This document shows, one piece after another, positions 1 to 10,570 of a stretch of 64,000 nucleotides of DNA (positions are counted from its first letter, which is position 1; every line of letters begins with the position of its first letter). The notes below the pieces were generated by a model, which saw only the letters and a program-made list of their open reading frames with translations, was not told the DNA's origin and did not search any database. Both the position numbers and the translations under genes were made by a program. Source of the DNA: Amaranthus tricolor (Eukaryota; Streptophyta; Magnoliopsida; Caryophyllales; Amaranthaceae); assembly GCF_026212465.1 (NCBI RefSeq), contig NC_080062.1, forward strand, positions 6,505,678 through 6,569,677. Direction: 5' to 3'.

Positions 1-981
1 TGCACCCCTCGTTGTCTGAGAATTCTGATGTAAACCCGGGTGGAGCTTCCATGTACACTTCCTCTTGCAGTTCTTCATGTAGAAACGCATTCTTCACGTC
101 AAACTGATGGAGAGGCCAATCTAGATTTGCTGCAATGCTGAACAGAACTCGAACTGTATCAAGTTTAGCAACTGGAGAGAAGGTTTCTGAGTAATCAATT
201 CCATATGTCTGCGTGTACCCTTTCGCCACCAGTCGAGCTTTGTACCTCTCAATAGTGCCATCTGACTTGTACTTGATCGTGAAAACCCATCTACATCCGA
301 CGACTTTCTTGTTGTTTGGCAAGACGCACTTCTCCCACGTACCATTCTTATTCAAAGCGTTAATTTCCTCCTCCATTGCCTTTCTCCAATGTGCAGACCT
401 TAGGGCTTCTTCTACTGTAAGTGGGCTCTTGGCTGCATCCAAAGCTGCCTTAAAAGCTAAGGCATTCTGCGACAAGTTTCCTGATCCAGATGACTTTTCA
501 ATGGGATATCTCGACCGTTGTGCTTCGTATTCAGGATCATATTTCCTTGGTGGAACCCCTCGAGTGGAGCGAGGAGGTAACATATACGAAGTATCATGAC
601 CCCTTGTTTCACTTGTATCTGCAGCAGCTGCCTCAGTCAAAGTATCAACATCCCCATCATCACTGTTACCTGCATCAATTTCCTCGTTCGAAGCATCAAT
701 ATCAACTATCACATTATCACTGTTAGTTCCTGCTGAAACAACTCGATCAAGAACTGTATGACTTACCTGATGGTCAGACAGGATTGGTGGTGGTATTGGA
801 GTAGTGGATAGATCATCTTGGTGAGGTGACTCAGTAACATTGTCAACTTGATCTTTTGGGTGGAGGTCGGGCAACCACGGACCGACTAACCAGCTGAGAT
901 TATCATCCTCATGATATTTCTCCCCCTGACGGCGAAGATGGTAGTAGTATTCACTCTCTATGAACTCGCAATCCATTGTGG
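1..981 (-). pseudogene. Ty1/copia pol fragment: linker and N-terminal reverse transcriptase
   Basis: Translating 981 down to 1 gives an uninterrupted frame. It starts in the acidic, Ser/Thr-rich linker after integrase and runs into a typical copia reverse transcriptase (RVT_2). Recognisable blocks are [56 protein letters not shown] and [12 protein letters not shown]. The catalytic YVDD block would lie beyond the window edge. This is the downstream continuation of the frame at 6754-9414, from which it is separated by the gypsy element. The first 153 bp (981-829) are the duplicated copia segment. It can no longer be translated as one polyprotein with gag. Confidence 0.92.
829..981. repeat. 153-bp copia segment, left copy of a direct duplication
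   Basis: These 153 bp are identical by eye to 6756-6908. Left of this copy the copia sequence continues toward position 1; right of 6908 it continues toward the copia 5' end. The duplicated segment therefore flanks the gypsy element as an outsized target duplication. Confidence 0.93.
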
Positions 982-1652
982 CAAGACTTCCTAAATGATT
1001 AAGGAAGGAGAAGGACAAAAGAAAAGAAAGAAGAAGTAATTTGGACAGAATGTATATTTGAATGAAAATAGGACAACCAAAGCACAAGAACAAACTCAAT
1101 GCAATAGTATTTAGGCTAGAGACAAGACAAACTCAATCTCCCCTAGTTTAATACTCAAGAACACACTCAAAGTATTAAAGAACTCTTGTTAACCTTGGAC
1201 AAACACAAAGATAGGCAAGAAGAAAACACAAAGGTTGATTCATAAAACAAGTCTGAACTTTCATTCATGAATAGCTCTCTTTAAATAGAGTTACAACAGC
1301 AAAAGGAAGCTAAAAAGCAAGAGAAATTAAGGTGGGACGTCCAAGCATGGGGAACAAGCATTGGAACTCACAAAACAGCATTAAATAGCCTCCAAAGCAT
1401 GCATTAGGCTGATTTAAGTTGTTCCCCAAGCATGCAGTAGCTAATTAATCAGATTTAAGTGGTAAAAAGACTTTAAAAAACATAACTAAACTTGGACCTA
1501 TCAAAGTGACGTCCAACCAATATATATGTAGCTTCACTTAATCTTCAACCCAAGTTAGACATGTAACAAATTCAGATTTAAAAGGATTAAAACCAAGTAC
1601 TTCAAGAACTAAAGCAATCGGCTCATGAGATAATGTATTTGATCTTGGATCA
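982..1652 (-). repeat. gypsy 3' LTR, terminal 17 bp missing
   Basis: Matches 6086-6756 at offset 5104 with one mismatch. It begins (minus sense) TGATCCAAGATC directly after the polypurine tract. It stops 17 bp before the expected end ...TTTACATCA and joins copia sequence at 981/982. The final 115 bp of the gag-pol frame (1652-1538) lie inside this LTR. Confidence 0.92.
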
Positions 1653-4600
1653 TTCTCTCCTTCTTTTGAAGAGTTTGTCCTCAAACTTGAATCATCCAAG
1701 TACGGTGACAAATCGCCCACATTAAAAGTAGCACTAACACCCATCAACTCATCAGGAAGTTCAATCTTGTATGCATTATCATTTACCCTCTCAAGTACTT
1801 TAAACGGACCATCAGAACGAGGCATGAGCTTGTTTTTGCGAAGCTTCGGAAATCTCTCTTTTCTCAAATGAAGCCAAACCAAATCCCCAGGGTTAAATAT
1901 GGGTTGTTTCCTTTTTTTGTTTGCTCTCTCTTGGTATTTTTTATTCATCTCCTCAATTCTTTTCTTTACTTGCTCACAGGTTTTTTGAAAGGTTTCCACC
2001 CTCTTTTTTGCATCTTTTTCTACCATATTAGTTTTCAGCAAGGGAATCAAATCAACAGGCACAAATGGATTCACTCCATACACTACTTCAAAAGGAGAAC
2101 GAGAAGTAGTTAAAGAATGAGCCCTATTGTAAGCAAACTCCGCATGGGCTAGTTTCATGTCCCAATCTTTCTGCGTTTTGCTCACAAGACCACGTAACAA
2201 AGCACCCAAAGTTCTATTTGTCACCTCTGTTTGCCCATCAGTTTGGGGATGATGAGAGGTGCTAAATAGTAACTTGGTACCAACCAACTTCCATAGGGTC
2301 CTCCAAAAGTGACTTAAAAACTTGGAGTCCCTATCCGAAACTATACTTCGAGGAATGCCATGTAGTTTGACAATTTCCTTGAAGTACAATTCAGCCACTT
2401 TTACTGCATCATCTGTTTTATTACAAGCTACAAAATGAGCCATTTTGGAAAATCTATCTACCACCACCATAATGCTATCTCTACCCCTTTGAGTCCGCGG
2501 TAGCCCAACAATGAAATCCATGCTAACACTTTCCCAAGGAGAATCTGGAACAGGTAATGGAGTATAAAGCCCCTTTGTGAAATGCCCTTTTGACTTTTGA
2601 CATGTAGCACATCTCTCCACAACTAAAGTAACATCCCTGATCATCCTTGGCCAATAGAAATGCTCACCAAGAATATCAAGAGTCTTTTGAATGCCAAAAT
2701 GACCAGCCAATCCACCACTATGAACTTCTCTTACCAACAATTCACGAATGCCACTTTTAGGAACACACAACTTGTTACCTTTAAAAAGATAACCATCTTG
2801 ATCAACGTAATCTTTCGATGGCTTTGGAAATTCATTAGCAAAATCAGGATCATCTTTGTAATACTCCTTGAGTTGTTCAAAACCCAAAACCTTAGCATCC
2901 ACCATAGAAAGCAAGTATGCTCTTCGAGATAAAGCATCAGCTACAATATTACTTTTTCCATCTTTATATTTGGAGCTAAAGGTAAATGATTGAAGAAATT
3001 CTACCCACTTTGCATGTCTTTTATTAAGTTTTTGTTGCCCATTTATGAATTTTAAAGCCTCATGATCAGAATGAAGAACAAAGGGTTTTGGTCTAAGGTA
3101 ATGAGACCAATGATCAAGAGCTCTAACGATGGCATAAAATTCACGATCATAAGTAGAGTAATTCAATTTAGCCTCACTTAACTTCTCACTAAAGAAACTT
3201 ACTGGCTTCTTTTCTTGAATAAGGACAGCCCCTATTCCAACCCCACTTGCATCACACTCTACTTCAAACACGTTGTTAAAATCAGGGAGAACAAGTATAG
3301 GTGCATTGCACAGCATGTATTTGACTTTATCAAAAGCCCTTTGAGCATTTTCAGTCCATTTAAATTCACCCTTTTTTGTTAACTCGGTAATGGGAGCCAT
3401 AATAGAAGAGAAGTTTCTAATGAACCGCCTATAGAAAGAAGCAAGCCCATGAAAACTCCTTACCTCATGCACATTGGTTGGAGCCAACCAAGACTTAACT
3501 GCCTTGACCTTTTCTGGATCTACTTGCACTCCTTCTCTAGTCACAATGTATCCCAAAAATGACACACTAGGGGTCATGAAAAAACACTTCTCAAGCTTTC
3601 CATACAACTTTACTTCCCTCAATTTTTCAAACAACCTCTTCAAATGCACCATATGGTCTTCATTGTTTTTACTATACACTAGAATATCATCCAAGTAAAC
3701 AACAACAAAATTATTAAGAAAAGGACGGAGAACCTCATTCATTAACCTCATGAAAGAACTTGGAGCATTGCAAAGCCCAAATGGCATCACTAACCACTCA
3801 TATAACCCTTGTTTTGTTTTAAAAGCAGTTTTCCATTCATCCCCTTCCCTTATTCTCATTTGATGATAACCACTCCTTAAATCTATTTTTGAAAAGACTA
3901 AGGCTCCACTTAATTCATCAAGCATATCTTGCAACCTAGGCATAGGAAAACGGTATTTGATGGTTATGTTATTTATGGATCTACTATCTACACACATTCT
4001 CCAAGTGCCATCTTTCTTAGGCACTAAAAGGGCAGGGACAGCACAAGGACTAAGACTTTCTCTCACGTAGCCCCTTTCAATCAACTCACTCACTTGCCTC
4101 TCAAGCTCTTTACTTTCCTCGGGGTTACATCTATAAGCAGCTTTATTTGGCAAAGGTGCTCCAGGAATCAAGTCAATGGCGTGCTCAATGCCTCTTATTG
4201 GTGGGAGGCCCTTGGGCAAGTCATTTGGAAATACATCTTTGTACTCTTCTAATAACTCATTTAAGGAAGATGAGTTATCACAAGAAGTACTAATCTGATC
4301 TTTGGTCCTTAGAACCAAAGCATAACCACCACCATATTCATCCACTATTTTTTCAAACTCATTACATGTTACAAGATAGTTGCTTTTGTCTTTTTCTTTC
4401 TTAGCAACTTTAGGGGGTAAGGGAATTAATTTGACTTTTCTACCATCTTTTTTTGTTACAATATACTCATTACTTTTTCCTCTATGCTCCGAATTGTGAT
4501 CAAATTGCCATGGTCTTCCAAGCAGCAAGTGACAAGCATCCATGGGAATTACATCGCACCATCTTTCATCTTCAAAGCCTCCAATAGAATAAGAAACCAA

Positions 4601-5931
4601 AGCTTGCTTCCTCACCCTTATTCCAGTGCTATCATTCAACCAATTCAACTTGTAAGGTTCTTCATGATCTCTAGTAGCTAACTTCAGCTTACTCACAACT
4701 TCAGATGATACTACATCAGTTTGTGCACCACTATCAACTATAACATTGCAAGTCTTCTCTCCAATTTTGCATCTAGTATGAAACAAATTGTGGCGTTGCT
4801 TCAAATCAGCTTGTGGCTCACTAAATAGCACTTTTCGAACCACCATCATATTGTACTCATCTTCTGGTTGTATTTCCTCCTCATAATCATCCTCCAAATC
4901 TTCCACTTCATTTGCCACAAAATTATACATTTTTTCCTCTTCATCCATAATAGCACACTGAGTAGATGTTAAAACAGCCTTGCTAGGACATTCACTAGCA
5001 ATATGTCCTCTTCCATGACATTTAAAACATTTCCTCCTTGTTGCAAGTTCACTAGGCGACACAACAGCCTTTTCTTTTGATTTTTCGCTTATAAAACTAG
5101 ATGGGAAAGCCTTACTTTGAAAAGTACTCCCTTTTGAGTTGGAAGGAGTAAACTTCGAAGTACCTTTGTAAGGAAACTTAGGCTTTTCCTTCTCTTTCTC
5201 TTCCTTGGATTGTGCTTCATATTTCAAAGCCAATTTGCAAACATCACTAAAAGAAGCATAATGAGTAACTTCCACTTTTCTACAAATATTTTTGGACAGC
5301 CCTTTAATGAAACGAGCAATTTTAAAGGCTTCCTTCTCTTGCAAATCACAAATCAAACATAGTTTTTCAAACTCTCTAATGTATTCTTCCACACTCATCT
5401 CATTTTCTTGTGAAAGATGTGTAAGTTTCAAGTATTGCTCCTGCTCATACTCCTTACTCACCCATTTATCCCTCATCTTTTTTTTAAATTTTTCCCAAGA
5501 GTCCATTTTATTTTTTCCTTCTCTTCTTCTATTTGCTTTAACATTTTCGTACCATAAGGCAGCAAGTTTAGTGAGTTTAAGAACAGCAAGCTTAAACTTC
5601 TTTTTATCATCATACTCCTTATATTCAAACACGGTTTCAATTTGCCTTAGCCAATCAAGAAATGATTCGCTATCATGACCTCCATCAAATTCTGGAAGAT
5701 CAATTCTAAGCCCCCTATCTTCATCAAAAGATTTATAATTATTTCCACTACTAGAATCCTCATTTTCAATCTCACCAATTTTTCTTGTAGCTTTTAAAAG
5801 CATATCAGCCATAGCATCCATTCTTGTATCTTGCTTTTGTTTTTCAATCTCACGCTCTTCATTTTTTTTCTCCATTCTTTCTAACCTCAAATTGATTGAT
5901 CTCAATAGCTCAGCGAGGTTTTCTTCAGCCA

Positions 5932-5932
<1 letters not shown>
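1538..5932 (-). CDS. Ty3/gypsy gag-pol polyprotein, single intact frame
   Basis: The frame encodes about 1464 aa from the ATG at 5932 (MAEENLAELL). An upstream in-frame ATG at 5983 would read through a poly-lysine tract encoded by the A-run and is less likely to be the start. In order: coiled-coil-like gag N terminus; gag core (about 75-240); CX2CX4HX4C zinc knuckle (302-315, CFKCHGRGHIASEC); aspartic protease with DSGA at about 400; reverse transcriptase with YLDD at 746-749; RNase H starting near D894 (ECDASG); integrase HHCC zinc finger (H1071, H1078, C1108, C1111); D,D35E core (D1139, D1200, E1236); and a DGPFKVL motif near 1374-1380. No stop or frameshift was seen, so the product could be active. 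The C-terminal ~38 residues are encoded within the 3' LTR. Confidence 0.95.
1653..1667 (-). other. gypsy polypurine tract
   Basis: In element sense AAAAGAAGGAGAGAA lies directly before the LTR start TGATCC. This is the expected plus-strand primer for reverse transcription. It is itself coding, giving KEGEN in the gag-pol frame. Confidence 0.85.

Positions 5933-5934
<2 letters not shown>

Positions 5935-5959
<25 letters not shown>
5935..5959 (-). other. A25 leader directly upstream of the gypsy gag start codon
   Basis: The plus strand has 25 consecutive T at 5935-5959. In element sense this is an A-run that ends 2 nt before the ATG at 5932. It may simply be slippage-expanded sequence, or may act as a poly(A) leader in the genomic RNA. 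Confidence 0.75.
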
Positions 5960-5965
<6 letters not shown>

Positions 5966-6054
5966 AAAAACCGAAAGCAACACAACAGCAAGTCTGATAT
6001 TTTGTGTTTATTTTGAATGAATTAACACTTTGAAACACTCTTTAAAATACCAAA

Positions 6055-6066
6055 GCTCTGATACCA
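6055..6066 (-). other. gypsy primer binding site (tRNA-iMet type)
   Basis: TGGTATCAGAGC in element sense, two bases after the LTR end. It is complementary to the 3' end of plant initiator methionine tRNA. Confidence 0.9.
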
Positions 6067-6068
6067 AA

Positions 6069-6756
6069 TGATGTAAATGCTAATTCAAGACTTCCTAAAT
6101 GATTAAGGAAGGAGAAGGACAAAAGAAAAGAAAGAAGAAGTAATTTGGACAGAATGTATATTTGAATGAAAATAGGACAACCAAAGCACAAGAACAAACT
6201 CAATGCAATAGTATTTAGGCTAGAGACAAGACAAACTCAATCTCCCCTAGTTTAATACTCAAGAACACACTCAAAGTATTAAAGAACTCTTGTTAACCTT
6301 GGACCAACACAAAGATAGGCAAGAAGAAAACACAAAGGTTGATTCATAAAACAAGTCTGAACTTTCATTCATGAATAGCTCTCTTTAAATAGAGTTACAA
6401 CAGCAAAAGGAAGCTAAAAAGCAAGAGAAATTAAGGTGGGACGTCCAAGCATGGGGAACAAGCATTGGAACTCACAAAACAGCATTAAATAGCCTCCAAA
6501 GCATGCATTAGGCTGATTTAAGTTGTTCCCCAAGCATGCAGTAGCTAATTAATCAGATTTAAGTGGTAAAAAGACTTTAAAAAACATAACTAAACTTGGA
6601 CCTATCAAAGTGACGTCCAACCAATATATATGTAGCTTCACTTAATCTTCAACCCAAGTTAGACATGTAACAAATTCAGATTTAAAAGGATTAAAACCAA
6701 GTACTTCAAGAACTAAAGCAATCGGCTCATGAGATAATGTATTTGATCTTGGATCA
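6069..6756 (-). repeat. gypsy 5' LTR, complete (688 bp)
   Basis: In element sense it runs TGATCCAAGATC...CATTTACATCA, with TG/CA ends and a 4-bp TGAT/ATCA terminal inverted repeat. It is followed by the primer binding site. Its outer end abuts the copia sequence at 6756/6757. Confidence 0.92.
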
Positions 6757-9414
6757 CTCAGTAACATTGTCAACTTGATCTTTTGGGTGGAGGTCGGGCA
6801 ACCACGGACCGACTAACCAGCTGAGATTATCATCCTCATGATATTTCTCCCCCTGACGGCGAAGATGGTAGTAGTATTCACTCTCTATGAACTCGCAATC
6901 CATTGTGGTATAGACCTTTCGAGTTGAGGGATCATAGCACCGATAACCCTTTTGATTTCGACCATATCCAATAAGAACACATTTCACTGCTCGTGGTTCA
7001 AATTTGTTTCGTACCCTTGCTGAACAATGAACAAAAACCGTGCACCCAAATGTACGAGGAGGCAGAATATGCGTAGAGGGAATAGGACAATGGGTTTGGA
7101 GGGTGGCTAGGGGTGTGTGATATTGAAGACTCTTTGTGGGAAGTCTATTGCTAAGATAATTGGCAGTAGCAATGGCTTCCGGCCAAAGGTAAGTGGGAAC
7201 ACGAGAGTCAAGCATAATAGCACGGGTCATCTCAAGTAATGTGCGGTTTTTCCGTTCTGCTACACCGTTTTGTTGGGGTGTGTTAGGACAAGATGTTTGA
7301 TGTATTAAGCCTTTTTGTTTAAAGAATAAGTCCATGTTCGAATTGATATATTCTTTACCATTATCGGTGCGAAGCATGCGGGGCTGGGTTTGGAATTGGG
7401 TACAAACCATATTATAGAATTCAACAAACACATGGAAGACCTCAGATTTTTGTTTAAGGAAATAAATCCAACTCATGCGGGTACAATCATCAATAAATGT
7501 AACAAAGTATGAAAAACCATGTAGTCCTATGACTGGGGCAGGGCCCCACACATCAGAATGAACAAGCATAAAGGGCACATCAACTTTATTCAAACTATTA
7601 GAATACGAATGTTTGTGACTTTTTGCAAGAATACATGTTTCACACTTAAACTCAGGTTTTAACCCGACAAATTCAGGGAAAAGTTTTTCTAAATACCCCA
7701 CCGAAGGATGTCCAAGCCGTCGATGCCATAATTGTCTTTCCTCTAGCCCGCGAACAAGTGTCACTTTGCCTTTTGGAGTCTCCTCTTCCAAGTAGTACAA
7801 TCCATTGCTCTCAATACCACGCCCAATGATTTTTCCTGTCTGAGCATCCTGCACAATACAACAACCGGGTTTCATGAGAACCGTACAATCAAGATCTCTT
7901 GTAAGTTGACTCACTGATAACAATTTATGTGACAGGCCTGGTACGAATAAACAATTTTTTAAAGTGAGGTTTTTTGTGAAAGAAATAGTTCCGGCTCCGC
8001 TCACTTTAATCCCTTCCCCATTCGCGGTTTTAATGACATCTTTCCTAGGTAGGTCATGGGTCAAAAAATCGGTCGGGTCAAAAGACATTGTATCGGTAGC
8101 ACCGCAGTCAAAGATCCAGCCCTCTTTAAAACGAGATGAAGTATTAAGACAGGACGAAACGTTTAAAGGTAAAGGTGGGAATATAAGGTCAGAGGCACGT
8201 GAGGGAGCACGTGACCTCCAGCCCTTATTTAAGGACCCTTGGAGCAGCCCTTCACTCATAAACCCTATTCCGCCGTTTTGCCCTTCACTCTCACTTTCTC
8301 TGCAAAAAACTAATCCACCGTTTTCGCCATTGTTGATGCTTCTGGTACCTTCCGTACCTTCCTCTGTTGGTTCTGTTGGTTGTCTCCCTTCACCTTCCTT
8401 CATGGATTCATCTTTGTTCATGGATTCACGCTTCTCTATGCTCCATCCAAGGGCTACTTTCCCGGTGCGGTGTTGATCGGAGATCTGGGTTTGTTTTTTT
8501 TCCCCTCTCTTCTTTGGATCCGGCCACCATTCCGGGTAGCCCACGAGTTTGAAGCACTCATTTCGTGTGTGCCTTGTACCTCCACAATAGGTGCATTTAA
8601 GGTGAGATTTGTCGTCCTCCCGCCGGTAAGTCCTCCCTTTTACTGCAAAAACCCCACCGGAGCCCGATGATTCTAGATCTGATGAGGGCTCTGGTTTCAT
8701 GATTCCCCTCCTTAGCACTTCTCTTCTGATACTCGAATATGCTTCTTCTACTGTGGGAAGAGGATCCAATAATAATAGATCTCGCATATCCTTATCAAAG
8801 GTCTGATGGATTCCGGCCAAAAATTGATATAATCTATTTTTTTGAATTAATTGATTATAAATAGTGATATCATCTGGATCTTTCATTGGATTTGGTTGTC
8901 TTCTATCGATTTCCTTCCACACCATTAGAAGCTTGCTGTAATATGCCTCGATAGTATCCGTGCCTTGCTGGATTTTATTTGCCTTGACTGTTAAATCGAA
9001 AATTTGCAGGCCATCTCTCCCACTACTGTAGAGAGTTTCAATCCCTTGCCACAGAGCTTTGGCTGTTGGGAAATCAAGATATTGATTCACTAGATCAGGA
9101 TCTATATTCTCTAAAATCCATGAAATAACAATCGAGTCACTCTTGATCCATTGGCTGTACGCTGGGTCATTTGTGGGAGGGGGATCGTCAATGATGTGAT
9201 TGAGACGATCTCGTCCACTAATGGCTAAGTGCATCAGCCTGGACCATTTCGTGTAATTTTGATTTGTTAATTTTTCTGAGATGGAGAGGGTATGGGTGTT
9301 GGTCACGGTGTTAGTGGGCTGTTGATTGGAGTTTAACTGATTAATCAGTTGCAACAATTGCCCCATTGTGACCGGCTGATCTGGTGTTATGACTGTTCTT
9401 GGTTCGTCTGCCAT
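6754..9414 (-). CDS. Ty1/copia gag-protease-integrase part of the polyprotein, truncated
   Basis: The frame gives 886 aa from the ATG at 9414. The gag (about 40-240) begins with a copia N-terminal domain that includes LTNQNYTKWSRLM. The zinc knuckle is CTYCGGTRHTRNEC (274-287). The protease motif is FDCGATDT (435-442), with Cys where Ser or Thr is usual after the catalytic Asp. The integrase has an HHCC finger (H563, H569, C591, C594) and a D,D35E core (D621, D684, E720). The frame then stops at a TGA contributed by the gypsy LTR terminus (6756-6754). Reverse transcriptase and RNase H are thereby cut off; their frame continues at 981-1. It starts 57 bp inside the primer binding site, as expected for a copia element. 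Confidence 0.94.
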   Translation of the reverse strand: MADEPRTVITPDQPVTMGQLLQLINQLNSNQQPTNTVTNTHTLSISEKLTNQNYTKWSRLMHLAISGRDRLNHIIDDPPPTNDPAYSQWIKSDSIVISWILENIDPDLVNQYLDFPTAKALWQGIETLYSSGRDGLQIFDLTVKANKIQQGTDTIEAYYSKLLMVWKEIDRRQPNPMKDPDDITIYNQLIQKNRLYQFLAGIHQTFDKDMRDLLLLDPLPTVEEAYSSIRREVLRRGIMKPEPSSDLESSGSGGVFAVKGRTYRREDDKSHLKCTYCGGTRHTRNECFKLVGYPEWWPDPKKRGEKKQTQISDQHRTGKVALGWSIEKRESMNKDESMKEGEGRQPTEPTEEGTEGTRSINNGENGGLVFCRESESEGQNGGIGFMSEGLLQGSLNKGWRSRAPSRASDLIFPPLPLNVSSCLNTSSRFKEGWIFDCGATDTMSFDPTDFLTHDLPRKDVIKTANGEGIKVSGAGTISFTKNLTLKNCLFVPGLSHKLLSVSQLTRDLDCTVLMKPGCCIVQDAQTGKIIGRGIESNGLYYLEEETPKGKVTLVRGLEERQLWHRRLGHPSVGYLEKLFPEFVGLKPEFKCETCILAKSHKHSYSNSLNKVDVPFMLVHSDVWGPAPVIGLHGFSYFVTFIDDCTRMSWIYFLKQKSEVFHVFVEFYNMVCTQFQTQPRMLRTDNGKEYINSNMDLFFKQKGLIHQTSCPNTPQQNGVAERKNRTLLEMTRAIMLDSRVPTYLWPEAIATANYLSNRLPTKSLQYHTPLATLQTHCPIPSTHILPPRTFGCTVFVHCSARVRNKFEPRAVKCVLIGYGRNQKGYRCYDPSTRKVYTTMDCEFIESEYYYHLRRQGEKYHEDDNLSWLVGPWLPDLHPKDQVDNVTE
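6756..6908. repeat. 153-bp copia segment, right copy of the direct duplication
   Basis: Identical to 829-981. It encodes the end of the copia integrase region and the start of the linker. It shares one base (6756) with the gypsy LTR terminus. Confidence 0.93.
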
Positions 9415-9470
9415 CTTTGTGTTAAAGGTTTGTTAATGGTAAATGATGAAGCTGCAAAAACGACTTAGAA

Positions 9471-9490
9471 TCGTTGCCGCTCTGATACCA
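9471..9490 (-). other. copia primer binding site
   Basis: In element sense TGGTATCAGAGCGGCAACGA lies immediately after the 5' LTR. It is the usual tRNA-iMet type. Confidence 0.9.
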
Positions 9491-9742
9491 TGATTGTAAG
9501 TTAATCACCAAGTTTTGGTGAGGTTTTGAATGTTTCTGATTTTGTTTTAATTCAGTATTTTTCTCTTTCTTTCATTCAATACTGGTGATGGCAATATATA
9601 CAAGTTATTCAAGGTAACTGCTCCTAATTTTTCTAGTAACTACTCCACTAACTATATGGTAACTATATGGAAGAAACTAACTGCTCCACTAAACCTAACT
9701 GCCCTATATGGAAGAAACTGAAATAACAGTTACACTCTAACA
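9491..9742 (-). repeat. copia 5' LTR (252 bp)
   Basis: In element sense it begins TGTTAGAGTGTAACTG and ends ACTTACAATCA, directly before the primer binding site. The 5 bp outside it at 9743-9747 are ATATG; the matching target duplication would lie outside the window. Confidence 0.88.
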
Positions 9743-10271
9743 ATATGAAATAGTGAAAATTTCTTTAAAAAATCCCAATTTTAGATGGTTCAATTCTAAA
9801 ATCCCAATTTCTTTTAAAAATCCAACTTTATATTTTTCATATTTTTTCAAATTAGTGTTTGTAATGGAATTTAAGCATATATGGATGGCGCTATGAATGT
9901 TAAATTAGTATTAAATATTTGTAAAATACGCTAATAAGTTTCTTACAAAAATATGAAAAATATAATGACTTACAAAAGGCACAAATATGACAAATTAAAG
10001 AGACTCTTTTTAGACCAATTAAGGATCCATTAAGGACCCTAGACCTATTAGATTTGAAGGGTCTAGGGTCTGGGTCTAAAAATATTAGACCCTTAGGGTT
10101 CGAATCCGGGTCTGAATCTATGAAAAATAATAGGATCCGGGTCTAAGTCTGACTGGACCCGCTTCAGACCCGCCCCATAATCATCCTTAGATGGGAGGGT
10201 AATGGTTCGAAGGTATTGGGTGTTAGATGTTTTACCCTCTCTAAGATTACCAAGCGGTCAAGTCCTTTGAC
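9743..10271. other. intergenic, GGGTCT-rich repeat remnant
   Basis: No gene seen. 10010-10190 contains repeated GGGTCT/AGACCC words in both orientations. This resembles an end of a non-autonomous DNA transposon, but no second end or target duplication was found. Confidence 0.5.
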
Positions 10272-10570
10272 GGCCCATTTGGTAGGTGATAATAAACCGT
10301 GGTAATGGGAATGAAAACTAGTATAATTTTGGTTGAAAAATCTCTTGATTACTTTGATGGCCATACTTGACAACTTTCAATCATCTTATTTTGTTCATAA
10401 AATTTATTCCAATGTATTACCGTTGGGAGATGTGGTATTAGGTGATAATGAAAATTTGTAAAAAAAAAAAAAAAGTTTCATTACCATGGAATGAGATAAA
10501 ACTTTTGATGAACTTTTACATTATAAATTTATTCTCATTACCACCATTTAGTATGCTAGCCAAACGGGCC
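10272..10570. mobile_element. MITE-like element with GGCCCRTTTGGT termini
   Basis: Left end GGCCCATTTGGTAGG and right end CTAGCCAAACGGGCC form an imperfect terminal inverted repeat around 299 bp of AT-rich non-coding DNA. The ends resemble Tourist/Harbinger MITEs. A TGA triplet occurs near each end, but the 3-bp target duplication is not convincing. Confidence 0.5.

Larger units (their letters stand above)
982..6756 (-). mobile_element. Ty3/gypsy LTR retrotransposon, near full length, young
   Basis: In element sense the order is 5' LTR (6756-6069), primer binding site (6066-6055), one gag-pol frame (5932-1538), polypurine tract (1667-1653) and 3' LTR (1652-982). The 3' LTR lacks its last 17 bp. 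Over the shared 671 bp the LTRs differ at one position by eye (a1201 versus c6305), so insertion was recent. Gene order PR-RT-RNaseH-IN defines Ty3/gypsy. A GPF-type motif near the integrase C terminus resembles chromovirus-type plant gypsy elements, but no chromodomain is recognisable. The element lies in the copia frame in the same orientation. Confidence 0.95.
1..9742 (-). mobile_element. Ty1/copia LTR retrotransposon, split by a gypsy element; 3' end outside window
   Basis: The element reads right to left. Its 5' LTR is at 9491-9742, followed by a tRNA-iMet type primer binding site at 9471-9490 and a gag-protease-integrase frame at 6754-9414. The frame resumes at 981-1 with reverse transcriptase. 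The order gag, PR, IN, RT defines Ty1/copia. The 3' LTR lies beyond position 1. The coding frame is open on both sides of the gypsy insertion, so the copia copy was probably intact before it was split. Confidence 0.93.

Noticed and set aside
982..1652. Reading the shared 671 bp as an accidental tandem duplication of the gag-pol 3' end
   Set aside because: A polypurine tract precedes it, it has a TG start, and the right copy ends in CA directly before a primer binding site, so it is the LTR overlapping the frame.
5933..5983. Upstream start codon for the gypsy polyprotein at 5983
   Set aside because: It would translate the A-run into poly-lysine; the ATG at 5932 directly after the A-run is the better start.
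7964..8670. Plus-strand frames of 61-170 codons opposite the copia gag
   Set aside because: Antisense shadows of a clear gag-protease frame with zinc knuckle and catalytic motifs on the other strand.
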